Below, one piece after another: positions 46,791 through 61,264 of a stretch of DNA of 64,000 nt. Numbering within the stretch: position 1 is the stretch's first letter; each line of letters begins with the position of its first letter. The DNA is taken from positions 1,860,001 through 1,924,000 of the forward strand of contig NC_058141.1 of NCBI RefSeq assembly GCF_011075055.1, given 5' to 3'. Below the pieces are notes generated by a model, which had not been told where the DNA came from, ran no database searches, and saw only the letters and a program-made list of their open reading frames with translations. The DNA comes from Mangifera indica (Eukaryota; Streptophyta; Magnoliopsida; Sapindales; Anacardiaceae). A program made the translations under genes and the position numbers.

Positions 46791-47832
46791 GGGATATTAA
46801 TTATAATAGATAGAAAATTTTTTTGTCTAAATGTTTTTAGAGAAACTTTTGTTGTAGTTACTTTTTTAAACAAATTAATCGTTTATTCTAATAATATTTT
46901 TTTCTTTAATATATTTTTTCTTCAGTCGTATTTTTTTTGACACAGTCAATAACGATACATTCTAACAGTATATCATCATATTGAATATAAGATTGTCTGA
47001 TAACTTATATTATAATAAATTCAAACTTTTATTAAAAACTTGTTGTGGAAATTTTCACGAATAAAAATTTAAAACTTTGAATCTTAGTTTTTGAGAGAGG
47101 TTTGATTTTGTTCATTTGTTTAATTACCGATTGCATTAATTGTGTAGACAGTGAATATCTATTATATTAGTAAAAGTAGAAGTTTTGATGTCAGATCGAA
47201 ACTGAAAGCAAAAACATGATTTTTTGAAAACTGAGTGTGAGTTTGAGTGCGAGAATGTATTTATATAAAAATATGTTTATATTTTTATAAAAACATTCTT
47301 GCAGTGGCACTTTGTGCGTGCGTATTCTCACACTCGCACTTTGCACCCACACTTCACACTTGTAATCGGTTTCTAGAAAATCACATTTTTGTTTTTCATT
47401 CCAATTTGACATCAAAACTTATTCTACTTTTACTAATACTATAGATATTTATTGTCTATACAACTAATGTAATTAGTAACTAAATAAATAAACAAAATTG
47501 AATATCTTTCAAAAATCAACATTCAAACATCAGAAACCAGTATTTAAAGTTTTAAACTTTTATCCGTGAAAGTTTTATAACAAGTTTTCAACAAAAATTT
47601 AGATTTATTATGATATAAATTATCAGACTATTTTATATGTAATATGATGACGTATTGTTATAATGTATCATTATCAACTGTGCTGAAAAAGAATACGACT
47701 AAAGAGAAGGTATATTAAAAGAAAAATGTATTATTAAAATAAATGAAAAATTTGTTTAAAAAATTAACTGTATCCAAAGTGTGCCTAAATATATTTTCAC
47801 AAAAAAATTTTCCCCCTATTTTAATTAATCTC
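46791..47832. mobile_element. About 1-kb inverted-repeat (foldback) element, family P copy 1
   Basis: The two halves are imperfect reverse complements over nearly the whole length, folding about a point near 47280. The outer ends read ATTAATTATAATAG and, in reverse complement, ATTAATTAAAATAG. Internal matched landmarks include TTAAACAAATT, TCAGTCGTATT, GATAACTTATATTATAATAAA and GTTTTGATGTCA. There is no transposase. The target duplication is not clear. Confidence 0.65.
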
Positions 47833-48330
47833 TCAAATTATAATATTATTCTAAAATTTGCAGGCAGCCTTAAACTAAATAAATAACTCTATTAATGTTT
47901 CACTTTTTTGGAGTTGGGTTGGGTCAAGAGGCAGCAGCTGGATTATAATTATTGTCTACCATTTTTAACCATCTTTCGGCGGGTGCTTAGTTATAATTAT
48001 GATTATGATTAAACAGCCTCTGAGTTGATTAAGGTTAGGTAGGTTTCAATTCGTCCATGAATAGGGTTATGAATATATTTAAGTCAACCATATTTAGGAA
48101 TTGATTTTAGTCCAGCCAGCCTAAAATTTAGCTCATTATTTGACCCTAACGCAAATTGAATTCAAATTAAAATAATTTTAGCTTTTCGAACTCAACTTGG
48201 TTTACTAATGATGTGATTATCATACCGCGTTCCATCGGCTTTCTTTTTTTTTTAATTTTCTGACTATTATTTGTTTTCGATGATTTTTTCCTTTTTCTAA
48301 GTTAGCATGCACCTTCTTTGGCAATAGTAA
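47833..48330. other. Intergenic, nothing supported
   Basis: 48010-48200 uses the dispersed-family vocabulary. No gene or other structure is seen. Confidence 0.4.
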
Positions 48331-49010
48331 GGCCAAAGGACTATGTCCCACATAAGGTTAGGTGCGTTTTTAAATGCATATTTATAAAGTTTGAAAAATC
48401 TAAAATCTCATTCATGATATAATTACCGTTAAAATTTTCTGTTAAATACAGATGTAAAATCGTTATTTTACTAATAATATTAAAAAATATATAATTCATT
48501 ATATTTTCTCTATTAAGTTTTAAAAAACTAACAATTTCAATCATTTCTAAAGTTTTTCAACTTTGAAAAGTCATATTTCTCTTCCCAAACTTTTTCTTTA
48601 TTTCTCTAGTCACCATCTCTGGTGTCGATGATCTCTTTTCTTTGTCGTAAATCATTGGTCGATACATGAAAAAAATCTAGAACGGATTTCTTTGTCAGAG
48701 ACAAAGAGATCTAATGATGAAGACAAAAAAATTCTAAATCTCTTTGTCGATGAAGAGATTTTATTATCATCCTTTCTATATTGTCAAAGATAATGGTTGG
48801 AGAGAAAAAAAATTCAAGGTTTTGGGAGAGAAAATGTGACATTTTAAAGTTAAAAAAGTTTAGAATAGATGAAATATTAGTTTTTTAAATTTAGGAGAGA
48901 AAATATAACAAATTTTATTATCTTTTTAATATTATTAATAAAATAATAATTTTATCGTTACTTCTAATAAAAAATTTTAATCTCAATTAATTAATAGGTG
49001 AGATTTTAAT
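48331..49010. mobile_element. Foldback Mutator-like element, copy F (right terminus eroded)
   Basis: The left terminus GGCCAAAGGACTATGTCCCA is clear. Left-arm phrases (AAAATCGTTATTTTACT; ACTTTGAAAAGTCATATTTC) reappear in reverse complement at 48830-48990. The GGCC right end is missing, so this copy is truncated or degraded. The centre has GA/CT-rich self-complementary runs (CTTTGTC..GACAAAG). Confidence 0.6.
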
Positions 49011-50156
49011 TTGAGTAAACTGAGCTCAAATTTGAACTATCCTTTATTCATATTCAACTTCAATTTCAATTTCACTCGATTTCACCTTCATCTATAATCG
49101 TGCATGTATTCATTTAATTACGCCTTTCTCACCGAATAATTTGAACCAAAGTTATGGGCATATCTTGGAATTAATGAGTGGATTCTTTTACCGTATGCTT
49201 TATTATATATTAATTAATCATAAAGTCACGTTAGAGTTGGCAACATTTGACCTGTCTCATCCCATCAAACACTTCGGAGAATTGCTGGGGATAATATATA
49301 CGAGAGATTGCTTGTTGAATTGCCCCAACCTATAACTCAATTCATTTGAAATTTTCTAGGGTTATTTATCAATGGGAAAATTCCAAACTTTCTCCTTATC
49401 CTATTACGAGTTTATTTGATATATTTGAAAACGATCGATACTAAACACATCAATTGATATTAAAAATTAATATTTTTAGATTTAAAATTAGTTATAGATC
49501 CCATGAATTGATTTAAGTTAATGTGGTCAAATTGATGTATTATTTACTTAAATATAAAGTTGGTCAAATGACATACTGTACATCTATTGAAACTGCGTTA
49601 GATTTATGTCTATTAAAAACATGTTAAATTTATGTGCCACTAAGTGCAAATTTTCTTACTTTTCGTATAATTTCTTAAAGATAGATTAAATAAAAAAAAA
49701 ATAACCTCCCAAGTCATGTCAATAAAAAAATTTTGACTGTTTTTACATTTTACACATCAGCTTAAGGTTTGACTGAGATATATAGACAAGTTTGAGCTAA
49801 TTTAATTATAATTTATTTTTGTTCATAATTTTTGTCTAGTTTAGTTGAGTGATCTTCGATTCTTAGTTGAATTGATTAAACTAATTAATTCAATCTGATT
49901 TTAAATCTATATTAAAAACAATATATTATATATATTTTTTATAATTATAGATATATTTAACAAGATAAACCAAATACTGTTAGTTGGGTTTCTCGTGATT
50001 ATTCACGAACGTAAAAGATGTGACTTAACGTTTGAAGTCTTCAAATCTAGAATGATCACGAATGTCAAAAAGATTAGGTTTAGTCTTAGCATTGTTTATA
50101 ATTAACCAGAACTCCCATGAAGAAGTATTCAATGTTTTTGGCGGATGGATTTTTAT
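49011..50156. other. Intergenic, nothing supported
   Basis: Short ORFs only (for example 49141-49335), without recognised domains. AT-rich with occasional GAATTGAT-type repeats. Confidence 0.4.
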
Positions 50157-50165
50157 ATTTATAAA

Positions 50166-51064
50166 GGCCCCACAACCCCGCGCCCCACCCCTCCCCACCT
50201 CTCAAGTTTAGGTGCTATCTTAAAATTATATTTATGAGATTTGAAAATCCAAATGTCCCCCCCATTCGTTAAAAATCTCAAATATAGTTAGGGGGTAAAA
50301 TCGTTATTTAATAAAAAATTTTAAAAATCTAAAATTTTATTCGTTTGCCCCTTTTAACTTAAAAATCTCACAATTCTTCCTACCTAAAGTTTGAAAAATC
50401 AAAATTTCTCTTCTAGGGTTTGCAAACTGTCATTGGAGATAGTGAACTTTTCCATCTTCGATGGTGTTGGCTTAACTCTCCCTGTCGATCACTTTCCAAC
50501 TACCGACGAAACCCATCTCCTCCAACGAAGACGAAATCATCTTCGTCGAAGAGTCTATCTCACACGAAGACGATTTCGCCTTCGCCTTAGACAAAGACGA
50601 CTATTAGAGGTCTCAAACAAAGACGACGTAGTCGTCTAGGACCTCCGATGATTATCTTCATCTCGGACGAAGATAAAATCATCTTCATTCAAGATGAAGA
50701 CAATCCGACGAAGATAATTTCGTCTTCATCGAAGGAGATGGGCTTCGTCGATGGCTGGGAAGTGATCGACAGGGAGAGTTAAGCCAACGCCAACGGAGAT
50801 TGCGAAGTTCACCATCTTCGATGATGGTTTGCAAACCCTAAGGGAGAAATTTTGATTTTTCAAACTTCAGGTGGGGGCAATTATGAGATTTTTAAGCTAA
50901 GAGGGGTAAACATAATAAAACTTTAGTTTTTTTGTTAAATGACAGTTTTATCTTTAACCCTAACTGAGATTTTTAATGGATAGATGAGACTTTTAGATTT
51001 TTAAACCTCACAGATGTGACTTTGAAAACACACTTAAACATAGGTGGGAAATAGTCCTTTGGCC
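50166..51064. mobile_element. Foldback Mutator-like element with perfect 9-bp target duplication, copy G
   Basis: Identical ATTTATAAA 9-mers flank it (50157-50165 and 51065-51073). The right terminus is GGTGGGAAATAGTCCTTTGG then CC; the left begins GGCC and is C-rich and diverged. The arms are long inverted repeats: GGGTTTGCAAAC and the GATGGTTTGCAAACCC block are mirrored, as are TCGATCACTTTCC and GGAAGTGATCGA. The GC-richer centre (50500-50740) is itself built of nested palindromes around GAAGACGA/TCGTCTTC. Frames through it are repeat artefacts. Confidence 0.85.
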
Positions 51065-51133
51065 ATTTATAAATGGTTGACTCAGTGTTTAAATAAAGAT
51101 CAATTGATCAAATTCAATTATAATCTTCCACAC

Positions 51134-53405
<2,272 letters not shown>

Positions 53406-53575
53406 CAATAAAACTATGTGTACCCACTTTGGGTATACAAATATATACACGTTTATATATGTCATAATGTGATTGAATGATTTTAAATTAAGAATAAAAC
53501 AATAACCAATCATATGATGACACATATGAGTGTGTATACATTTGTGTACCCAAAGTGGGTACACATAGTATTACT
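53406..53575. mobile_element. About 170-bp MITE with long near-perfect terminal inverted repeats, family M copy 5
   Basis: The left arm (ACTATGTGTACCCACTTTGG onward) and the right arm in reverse complement agree over about 38 bp with two or three mismatches, the best-preserved in the window. The centre has the family block ATTGAATGATTTTAAATTAAG. This suggests the youngest insertion of its family here. Confidence 0.8.
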
Positions 53576-53639
53576 CTATTATTTATATATAAAATTATAC
53601 ATATTCTTTATACATATAATTTTATTAAATATATTAACT

Positions 53640-53940
53640 AGGACTAGATTTGAACCGATCTCGTTCGAGCTCAAACTCAAACTCGGCTTGAACGAGTCCA
53701 TAACAAGCCAGCCCTATACACGAGCTCGAGTTACTTATCAAATTTACGAATTAAAAATTTTAATATAAAACGACGTTGTTTTGATTAATATGTATTAAAA
53801 CGACGTCGTTTTAATAATGAACTAGTTAAAAGCTTAAATTCAAAACAAGTTGAATCAGATTCGAGCTTAATTTTTCACAAACTCAAATTTTACAATACAT
53901 AAATTGAACTGAACTCGAGCTCAAACAAGTCCCCAAGATA
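53640..53940. repeat. Dispersed repeat with a perfect 20-bp palindrome
   Basis: Phrases such as CGAGCTCAAACTCAAACTCG and CGAGCTCGAG repeat in both orientations. At 53795-53814 there is a perfect palindrome with core AAAACGACGTCGTTTT; a near copy lies 30 bases upstream and another at about 39679. This is a repeat found in non-coding DNA, not a gene. Confidence 0.6.
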
Positions 53941-55358
53941 AGAGTGCACAAAAGAGCCTTAAAATCATATGTGATAATAACATATGTGAATATTGTAACA
54001 TAGAAGTCCACAAAAGAAACCTTAGCATCATCTAAAATGGAAAAGTACCTTTTGTTTATTTATTTGGTCTACACGGAAGCAATGAGTTCATCAGGCCGGA
54101 GCTTTCTGGCATTCGAGTGCTTCTTTGATTACACAGAAAAAAAGTTTCTGACAGGACCCAATGTTTGATAAAACGACAAGGACTTCCTCTATATATGAAA
54201 ACTTGATAAAATTACTCCAGCCCTAAACTAAAATCTTTTAGTATAAAAGGTGTCATTAGTAGGTATGGCATTCTAGAACTATAAGCCAATTAGACTGTGG
54301 GCTATATTGCACCATCTGATCTACATAATAAGAGGAAAGATGGATGATTTCATCGTCAATCACAAGTTTCACAATCACAATATGCTATATTAAGAAACAT
54401 CACAAAAAATAATTTGAGCATGTAACAAGTAATAATATGAATTATCAATTATCTCATATATTCAAAGTTTGATATTATGTTATATGTGTAAATTTTTAAA
54501 ATCAGGGGGGCAAAAAAATTGTCATATAAGAGTAAAAATTTATGAGGTGTAAATATAAGTTTCAAGGGTTAGATAATGATTTTAAAAGTTTAAGTGTAAT
54601 ATTTTATAATTTAGAGGTTTATTATATTATATTTGAATACAGAAACAACAAATTCAAACCCAGTTGAAATAAATAATTGATTTGTTCGAATTTGAGCTCA
54701 ACTTAATCATAAGTGAATCGCTCCAGACTTAACACAAGCTAAGCCATAATTAACTTGCTAGTGGTTTGGCTTGTTTGTAGCATTGATTATACTATATCTT
54801 ATTGTTAATTTTAAAAATATTTGGATAATTTTGTTCTTTTATAAAATCTAGGGGTGACTTTAAATTTTTCACAATCACATGTGGAACTAAAGCCACACAT
54901 AAATCATTAATTAATAATTGTCTAATTTGAGTTAAATTTATAAAATTTAAATTAATACAAATAATCAAATCAATCATAATTTGACCCGATTGAGCCACGA
55001 TTAGCTTGCTAGCGACTCAACTTGTCTGTAGCACTAATTGTGAGTTTCGTAATTTGTATCTTACTGTTAATTTTAGAAATATTTGGATGCATTGTTCCTT
55101 CGTAAAATCTAGGGGTTCTTTAAATTTTCCACAACTAAATGTCAAACCAACCGCCCTTGTAAATTATTAGTCAACCGAGTACGAAAGGTCAACTCGGCAA
55201 ATTTTCCAAGAAAATTCAAAGTTCCCAAGCCAAAACTGTACAAGACGACTAGCAATACCCTTCTTCATTTCTTACTATTCCAAAATCCTTTATTATTTCC
55301 CAGATTCGAAGAAACCAGAAGGGTATTTTCTTACAGTTTCTATGAGCTGAGTTTCTCC
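53941..55358. other. Intergenic and probable promoter region of the kinase gene
   Basis: 54700-55150 contains an internal duplication: the phrase block TGCTAGTGGTTTGGCTTGTTTG...ATAAAATCTAGGGG (54757-54855) recurs as TGCTAGCGACTCAACTTGTCTG...GTAAAATCTAGGGG (55007-55115). From about 55190 to 55358 the sequence is less AT-rich and resembles a 5' UTR. No TATA box is called. Confidence 0.4.
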
Positions 55359-57917
55359 ATGGCCAAACCCATGAAGTTCTTTCAGAATCTAATGAAGTTC
55401 AATTTTGTTTCTGGTACAGGTAATGGATAAAACTCAATTAACCCACTTCATATCGTCAGCTGTTTGTTGATATGATTGATGGTTTTGTTTAATCAGATGA
55501 ACAGAATGAAGAGGACTTGGAAGCGATTGCTGTACAGGAACAGAAGTCTTTTTCTTATGAAACTTTAGTTGCTGCTACCAAAAATTTTCATCCTAATAAC
55601 AAGCTTGGGGCGGGAGGTTTTGGACCTGTTTACAAGGTTAAAGCTCTGTTCTTTTAATATTTGTTTGGAATTTCAAATTTTGTTTGGTTGCTGAGAAAAA
55701 TATCTGGAATCAGTTGCGAATTTTACATTTCCCGTTCAGCCTATTGTTTCTGACAATTGTTGAGATTTTTCTCATTGATTTCTTTCTTTGGGGTTAAAGT
55801 TGAAGTTGCCTTTAGCTCATTAATCATAGTTCTGAAAATTCTAAAATTGAAAAGTCTAGATATGCCTTCTGGAAAGGAATAATTTGCCTAACAAGTTTTC
55901 ACAGAGACCTGTTTTAGCAGTTTTTTGCCCTTAGTTTTATTTTCTTCATTTTTTTTTTCCATCATATCAAGATCTGAAACAAGATAAAATAGCAAGGATT
56001 TATGAACATTTAAGCCTGGTGATAGATACGATTCTTGTAACAAATTAAAGAAAATGTCTTATTTTCTTAGTGGCATTATTCATCATGTTTCTACCTGGGT
56101 TTTCATTATATTCTTAGCTATATTATAATATTTCAAAGGTAGAGTTTCTTTGTTTTCTTGGTGATTAAGCTAAGGGACTGACAGTTCTCTTGATTTTTCT
56201 CTGAAGGGGAAATTAGATGACGGTCGAGAGGTAGCAGTTAAGAAACTGTCTCATCGCTCAAGTCAAGGGACTAGGGAATTTGAGAATGAGGCCAAGTTGC
56301 TGGCTCGCGTGCAGCATCGTAATATTGTTAATCTGTTAGGCTATTGTGTCCATGGTGCGGAGAAGGTATTGGTTTATGAATATATCAGGAATGAAAGCCT
56401 CGACAAATTTCTATTTAGTAAGTTTTTTGCATTCATTTATCTAGAAGGTTTTGATTTCTGGTCATATTGAAACTAGATAATTCTGTTGAGTAATTGCATT
56501 TGGCACAACTTAATACTGCCAATTGATGTTGATGCATAGTACAGAAAGCCTCTGCTGGGTGTATTTTTTATGTTCTTCAAAACCAATCAAGATTAATGAT
56601 GATAATGTTGGCATGATTAGTTGTGATGGCAGTAACTCTGTTCTGGCTTTAGTACTTTCTTCTATGAGTTGATGTATCAAATTTAGGGGAGAAATACTAT
56701 TCATTTGCTTTCGGAAATAATGGAAAATTATATTGAGCTGACAAGGACTATGAGCTCTCTGTAATTGCAAAAATATTGCAGCTCGAGTAGCTGAAAAGCC
56801 ACCAGTACTTAACCATGTGTTTGACCATTTAGTTGATGACAATCATCTTGCTTGTTACTTTTATAGACTCCAATACAATGGATCAATTCGTTTTATAGTC
56901 ATAGTGATTGTGACGTGATGATCTGTCTATGCAGAATCCGATAAAAGTTGGAAGCTTGACTGGAAGCGAAGGTTTGACATTATCATTGGAGTTGCTCGGG
57001 GATTGCTTTACCTTCACGAAGATGCTCACAAACGCATCATCCATAGAGATATAAAGGCCAGCAACATATTGCTTGATGACAAGTGGATGCCAAAGATTGC
57101 TGATTTTGGCATGGCTCGCCTCTTTCCTGAAGATGAAACACATGTTAACACCCGTGTAAGCGGTACAAAGTACGTTTTCAAGCATCTTAATGTAGTTTTG
57201 TGCGTAGAACTATAATCTAGGTCTGACTCACTGGGTATTAATTGCTTGAATACAGTGGATATATGGCGCCCGAGTATGTCATGCATGGTCATTTATCAGT
57301 TAAGGCAGATGTGTTTAGCTTTGGGGTTGTAGTTTTGGAGCTGATCAGTGAACAGAAGAATTCAAACTTCAATTTAGATGTAGATGCACAGAATCTGCTT
57401 GATTGGGTAAGATTATGATCCGTATCGTTTGTTTGACCATTCTATGATGATTTTTAGTTTCGACGAACTGGGTTTGAAAATCATTTACTTGTCATTGCAG
57501 GCATATAAACTCTACAAGAAAGGGAGGACCCTAGAGATTGTGGACTCCAAATTAGCAGAGTCACAGGCTGCTGACCAAATAGCAATGTGCATACAAATAG
57601 CATTGCTATGCACACAAGGCGATCCTCGATTACGACCCGACATGAGACGTGTTGTCATTATGCTATCAAAGAAACCAGGACCTGGCAATCTAGAAGAACC
57701 AACGAGGCCCGGAATGCCAGGTTCTAGACCCAGAAGAGCTCACAGGCCGGCAGCAGTTTTGTCGTCGACTGCTGGAACACCTGGTGGTGAGACCAGAAGT
57801 TCTTCCAGTTCACATTCATACTATTCAAGCTATACCCATACAGCTCCTGCTTCATCGAGTACTTGTACCATAAGCCCCCGAAACGATCCTCATGGGAAAC
57901 AGCCGATGGAGAATTAG
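55359..57917 (+). CDS. Receptor-like cytoplasmic kinase related to cysteine-rich receptor-like kinases, 6 exons
   Basis: Exons 55359-55419, 55497-55636, 56207-56417, 56935-57169, 57256-57406 and 57501-57917 join in frame with GT-AG introns to give 404 aa. The kinase domain runs from about residue 52 to 325, with Gly-loop GAGGFG (58-63), catalytic Lys79, Glu95, HRD (174-176), Asn181, DFG (194-196) and APE (220-222). All catalytic residues are present, and Arg before the catalytic Asp makes it an RD kinase. There is no signal peptide, DUF26 ectodomain or transmembrane helix, so it should be cytosolic or membrane-associated. The C-terminal 90 residues are Pro/Ser/Thr-rich, likely disordered and phosphorylated. 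The wording is closest to Arabidopsis At1g70740 (named CRK43 in databases, from memory). Its substrate and pathway are not shown by sequence. Confidence 0.94.
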
Positions 57918-59029
57918 GCTTAGCAGTGTAGGAGATTTCTGCTCATTCTTTTTGTGAATATAGTAAGAAAATTTTGTGTTTCGTTTGGTATTGTGTAAAT
58001 GAAATTGAGGAACTATGTACAACATGAATATCATATAATTGTAAGTATATGATATATATTGTTAAATACTAAATAACTTTTCACATGCTGACATTCAATC
58101 TGATATGGTCACGGTCACCTTCCCTGGATCCATGGCCATGACCTTGCCCTTGCATCTAGTTTCTTTGTTTGCGAGCTATGTTCCATAGAGGAAATAAAAC
58201 AGAGTAAAGAAAATAAGCAGTGAAGTTTAAATGACGAAATAGTCATGCTCCGTAATTCACTTGCAGAAGCCTTTGCATAGGCGTACAGGGTAGTTTAAAC
58301 TAACTAGCACATCAGAAGCAACATCCCACTAAAGTAGTGCAGCCAAAATACATCCCACGTAAGACTAATTTTAATGGAAATAAAACAGGAAAATGACTGA
58401 CAATTAACTGAGAAACAACAGTTACGAACTCACATAAAGACGCGGAGAATAAGGAGGCATGTACCACAGTCACACTTAATCATGAATAATGATATGTTTT
58501 CATTACTCTATAAATATTCTATATGCATTAATAATAAATATTAATTCATATATTAATAATACTCTGTCATATTTTCAAACCCCCTAATTCCTTAATGTAA
58601 TTATAGGAATATGAGTTAATTATATGTGAAGGATATTTTAGTCAATCAAATTCGGTAACTGACATTTAAGAATTGACCTCGATTAAAGTAATCCTAATTT
58701 TGAAATATCATAAATATTAGAATCTTATAACACATCATATATATTATAAGATATAATACGATATATATAAAAAATAATATATATTATAGAATATATAAAA
58801 GAATTATTTAATACGATGAGTATATTATATGATATGATATATATTATTATTGTAAATAGATATATTTTTTTCGTTGAAATGATAACGTGACAAAAGTGTA
58901 TTTAAAAAATTTTAAAATTTTAAAGAGTTTTTATATGATAACTTGATAATTAAAATTTATTATTATTATTATTACTGTTATATATTTGAAAAATATAATT
59001 TAATATTACTTAAAAGAGGGGTAAAAATG
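57918..59029. other. 3' UTR of the kinase gene, then AT-rich intergenic
   Basis: The 3' UTR probably ends near 58060. 58100-58460 is less AT-rich but without ORFs or domains. 58480-59000 is AT-rich with TATATAATA-type low complexity. No gene is supported. Confidence 0.45.
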
Positions 59030-59812
59030 ATTGGCGAAACTTTTTTAGACAAATTTTAAATGAATTTATCCTTTTAAACAAATTTATTTTTTATTTCAAT
59101 AATACCCCTCTCTGCTAATTATGTCTTTACTTGGTACGATTTTTTGTCGGTAACCTTTTCTTTCAAGCATACTCTTACATCATCATATTGATAGTAAATT
59201 TGATAACTTATGAATTGAACATTCTCAAATATATTAAAAAACAAATCAATTTTTTGATGTGATTGTTGATATATATAAATCAGAACGAAAAAATAAATAT
59301 AAATGTGAAGAATAAGAGTGCGAATGCAAAAAGTACAAAAAATACAAACACATTTCTCATACTCATGTTTTAATAATATAAATATTATATTATAATATTA
59401 TATATATATAATATATAATATTTATATATAAAATATTTATATGTTATATGTATATATATATATTTATTTATAAAATATATATAATATATAATATTTATAT
59501 GTTTTATAGATATATATATATTTATTTATAAAATATAATATTTATATTAAAACATGAGTGCGAAAAGTACATTTACACTTGCACTTACATTTTTCGCACT
59601 CATATTTTTTACACTTATATTCATTTTTTCATTCCGATTTGTACATATCAATAATAACACTAAAAAATCGATCTGTTTTTTAATAAGTTTACAAATGTTC
59701 AATTCATAAGTTACCAAACTTATTATCAATGTGATGATTTTGGAGTATGCACAAAATAAAAGGTTGCCGACAAAAAATCACATTGAAAAAACATATTGAA
59801 TAAAAAGGTAAT
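59030..59812. mobile_element. Inverted-repeat (foldback) element, family P copy 2, truncated by a copia element
   Basis: Left-half landmarks (GATTTTTTGTCGG, AACTTATGAATTGAACAT, ATCAATTTTTTGATG) reappear in reverse complement in the right half (59560-59790). The fold point is in an AT-rich centre near 59430. The outer left part (TTTTAAACAAATTTATT) resembles that of 46791-47832, making it the same family. The right end is cut where sequence related to the copia element begins (about 59813). Confidence 0.6.
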
Positions 59813-60323
59813 ATGAGCTTTGAAAAAGTGATTAAACAAAATGTCTCAGAAAGACAAATCCAAGACTATTATTTTACCGGCATCACATCTCTAAAGTATT
59901 ACAAGCCAAATACGTGGATATAATGATAAATCTATTAGATTCGTAGAGAAATTTGAATATCAGATTTAATAATACTCTCAATGACTCAGTTATTTAGTAC
60001 AACTATGTTATATTCAGAATCTTTCCTCGATTAAGGTTATGTGGAAGAGAAAATATTCTCTATCATTTATTTTTATAATATGCTCCTATAGTAGTAACAA
60101 TATTGAGAAAATAAATTCTGTATTAATATTTTTTTATTAATGAAAAACTATCAAATTTGCCCTATAAGAGCTGCTTTGTTCCATGAAGTGAATGCAACTA
60201 CTAAAAGTAGTTATCATGGATGTGAATGTCATGAATGAAATAATTTTTTATCTGAAGATGGTTATAATAAAAAATTTCAGTCATACCACTAGAAGTGGAC
60301 TGAGACTGTAGTGAAATGAAGAA

Positions 60324-60984
60324 GGGCAAGGGATTATTTACCATCTAAGTTTTAGCCTAATCTAAAAAATACACTCGTGGCAGATAAAAAACTTAAACAC
60401 CTATCCATTTCTAAACTATCATTAAATTTTTCATTAAATACAAGAGTAAAACTGCTATTTAATAATAATATTAAAAAATATATAATTTTATCTTATTTTC
60501 TCTTCAGGTTGTAAAAATTAACATTTAACGCTCATACCTAAACATTAAAAAGTGATTCCCCCCCTCCCCCAAATCCTTAATTTTTTCTTCACTTCTCCCT
60601 CCGGCTATTGACAGTCGACACGGTTAGTTGTTGGATGACGAGCGTCGTCCTTCTATGGATGATGCTCATCGTCTAGAGGTCATCCTCTGGACGACTTCAT
60701 CTTGTTTCTCTACCATTGGTTGGCCATTTGTCAGAGAAAGCGGTTGGATTTTAAGGGTGAAAAGTGAATTTTTCAAAATTTAATTCAGGGGAAAAATGAT
60801 ATATAATTTTAATTATTTTAATAATAATGATAAAATGATGAATTTACCTCTTACCCCTAATTAAAAATTTGTGAGTGTGTCCTAACAAATTAAAACTTGA
60901 GTGGGTATTTGAGTTTTTCATCTGTCATGAGTATATATTTGTCATTTCAACAAAACTTGGGTGGGAAATTGTCCTTTTACCAAT
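60324..60984. mobile_element. Foldback Mutator-like element nested in copia copy 2, copy H
   Basis: It interrupts sequence that is continuous in copia copy 1 (at about 32010). The right terminus reads CTTGGGTGGGAAATTGTCC and the left start GGGCAAGGGATTATTTACC is its diverged complement. The flanking 9-mers AATGAAGAA (60315-60323) and AATGAATAA (60985-60993) differ at one base, consistent with a Mutator-type target duplication. The arms contain the family phrases. A C-rich run is present at 60559-60570. Confidence 0.75.
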
Positions 60985-61264
60985 AATGAATAATACAGAG
61001 TAAACCATAAAATAATAAGTGTGATTATAAACATTGGGTAGATCTATATTAAACATCCATAAAAATTAAATTTATTGATGATTTATATCCTATTGATATA
61101 ATGAATTTTGATGTTTCAAGACTTCTTTCAAAAATAAAAAAATACGTCACTTGACTAGTGACATAAATGCCCAAAATTTTCATAATTAAAATTCATCATA
61201 TATAATTATTTTGGAGTCATGAATATTATTTTGTGTTTTATTATCATATTCACCTTCCTTTCAC

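Noticed and set aside
50391..50639. 82-codon Arg-rich ORF inside foldback copy G
   Set aside because: Product of nested GAAGACGA palindromes; not shared as a frame with sister elements.
55359..57917. Full cysteine-rich receptor-like kinase
   Set aside because: No DUF26 domain, signal peptide or transmembrane helix is found upstream; the protein begins 50 residues before the kinase domain.
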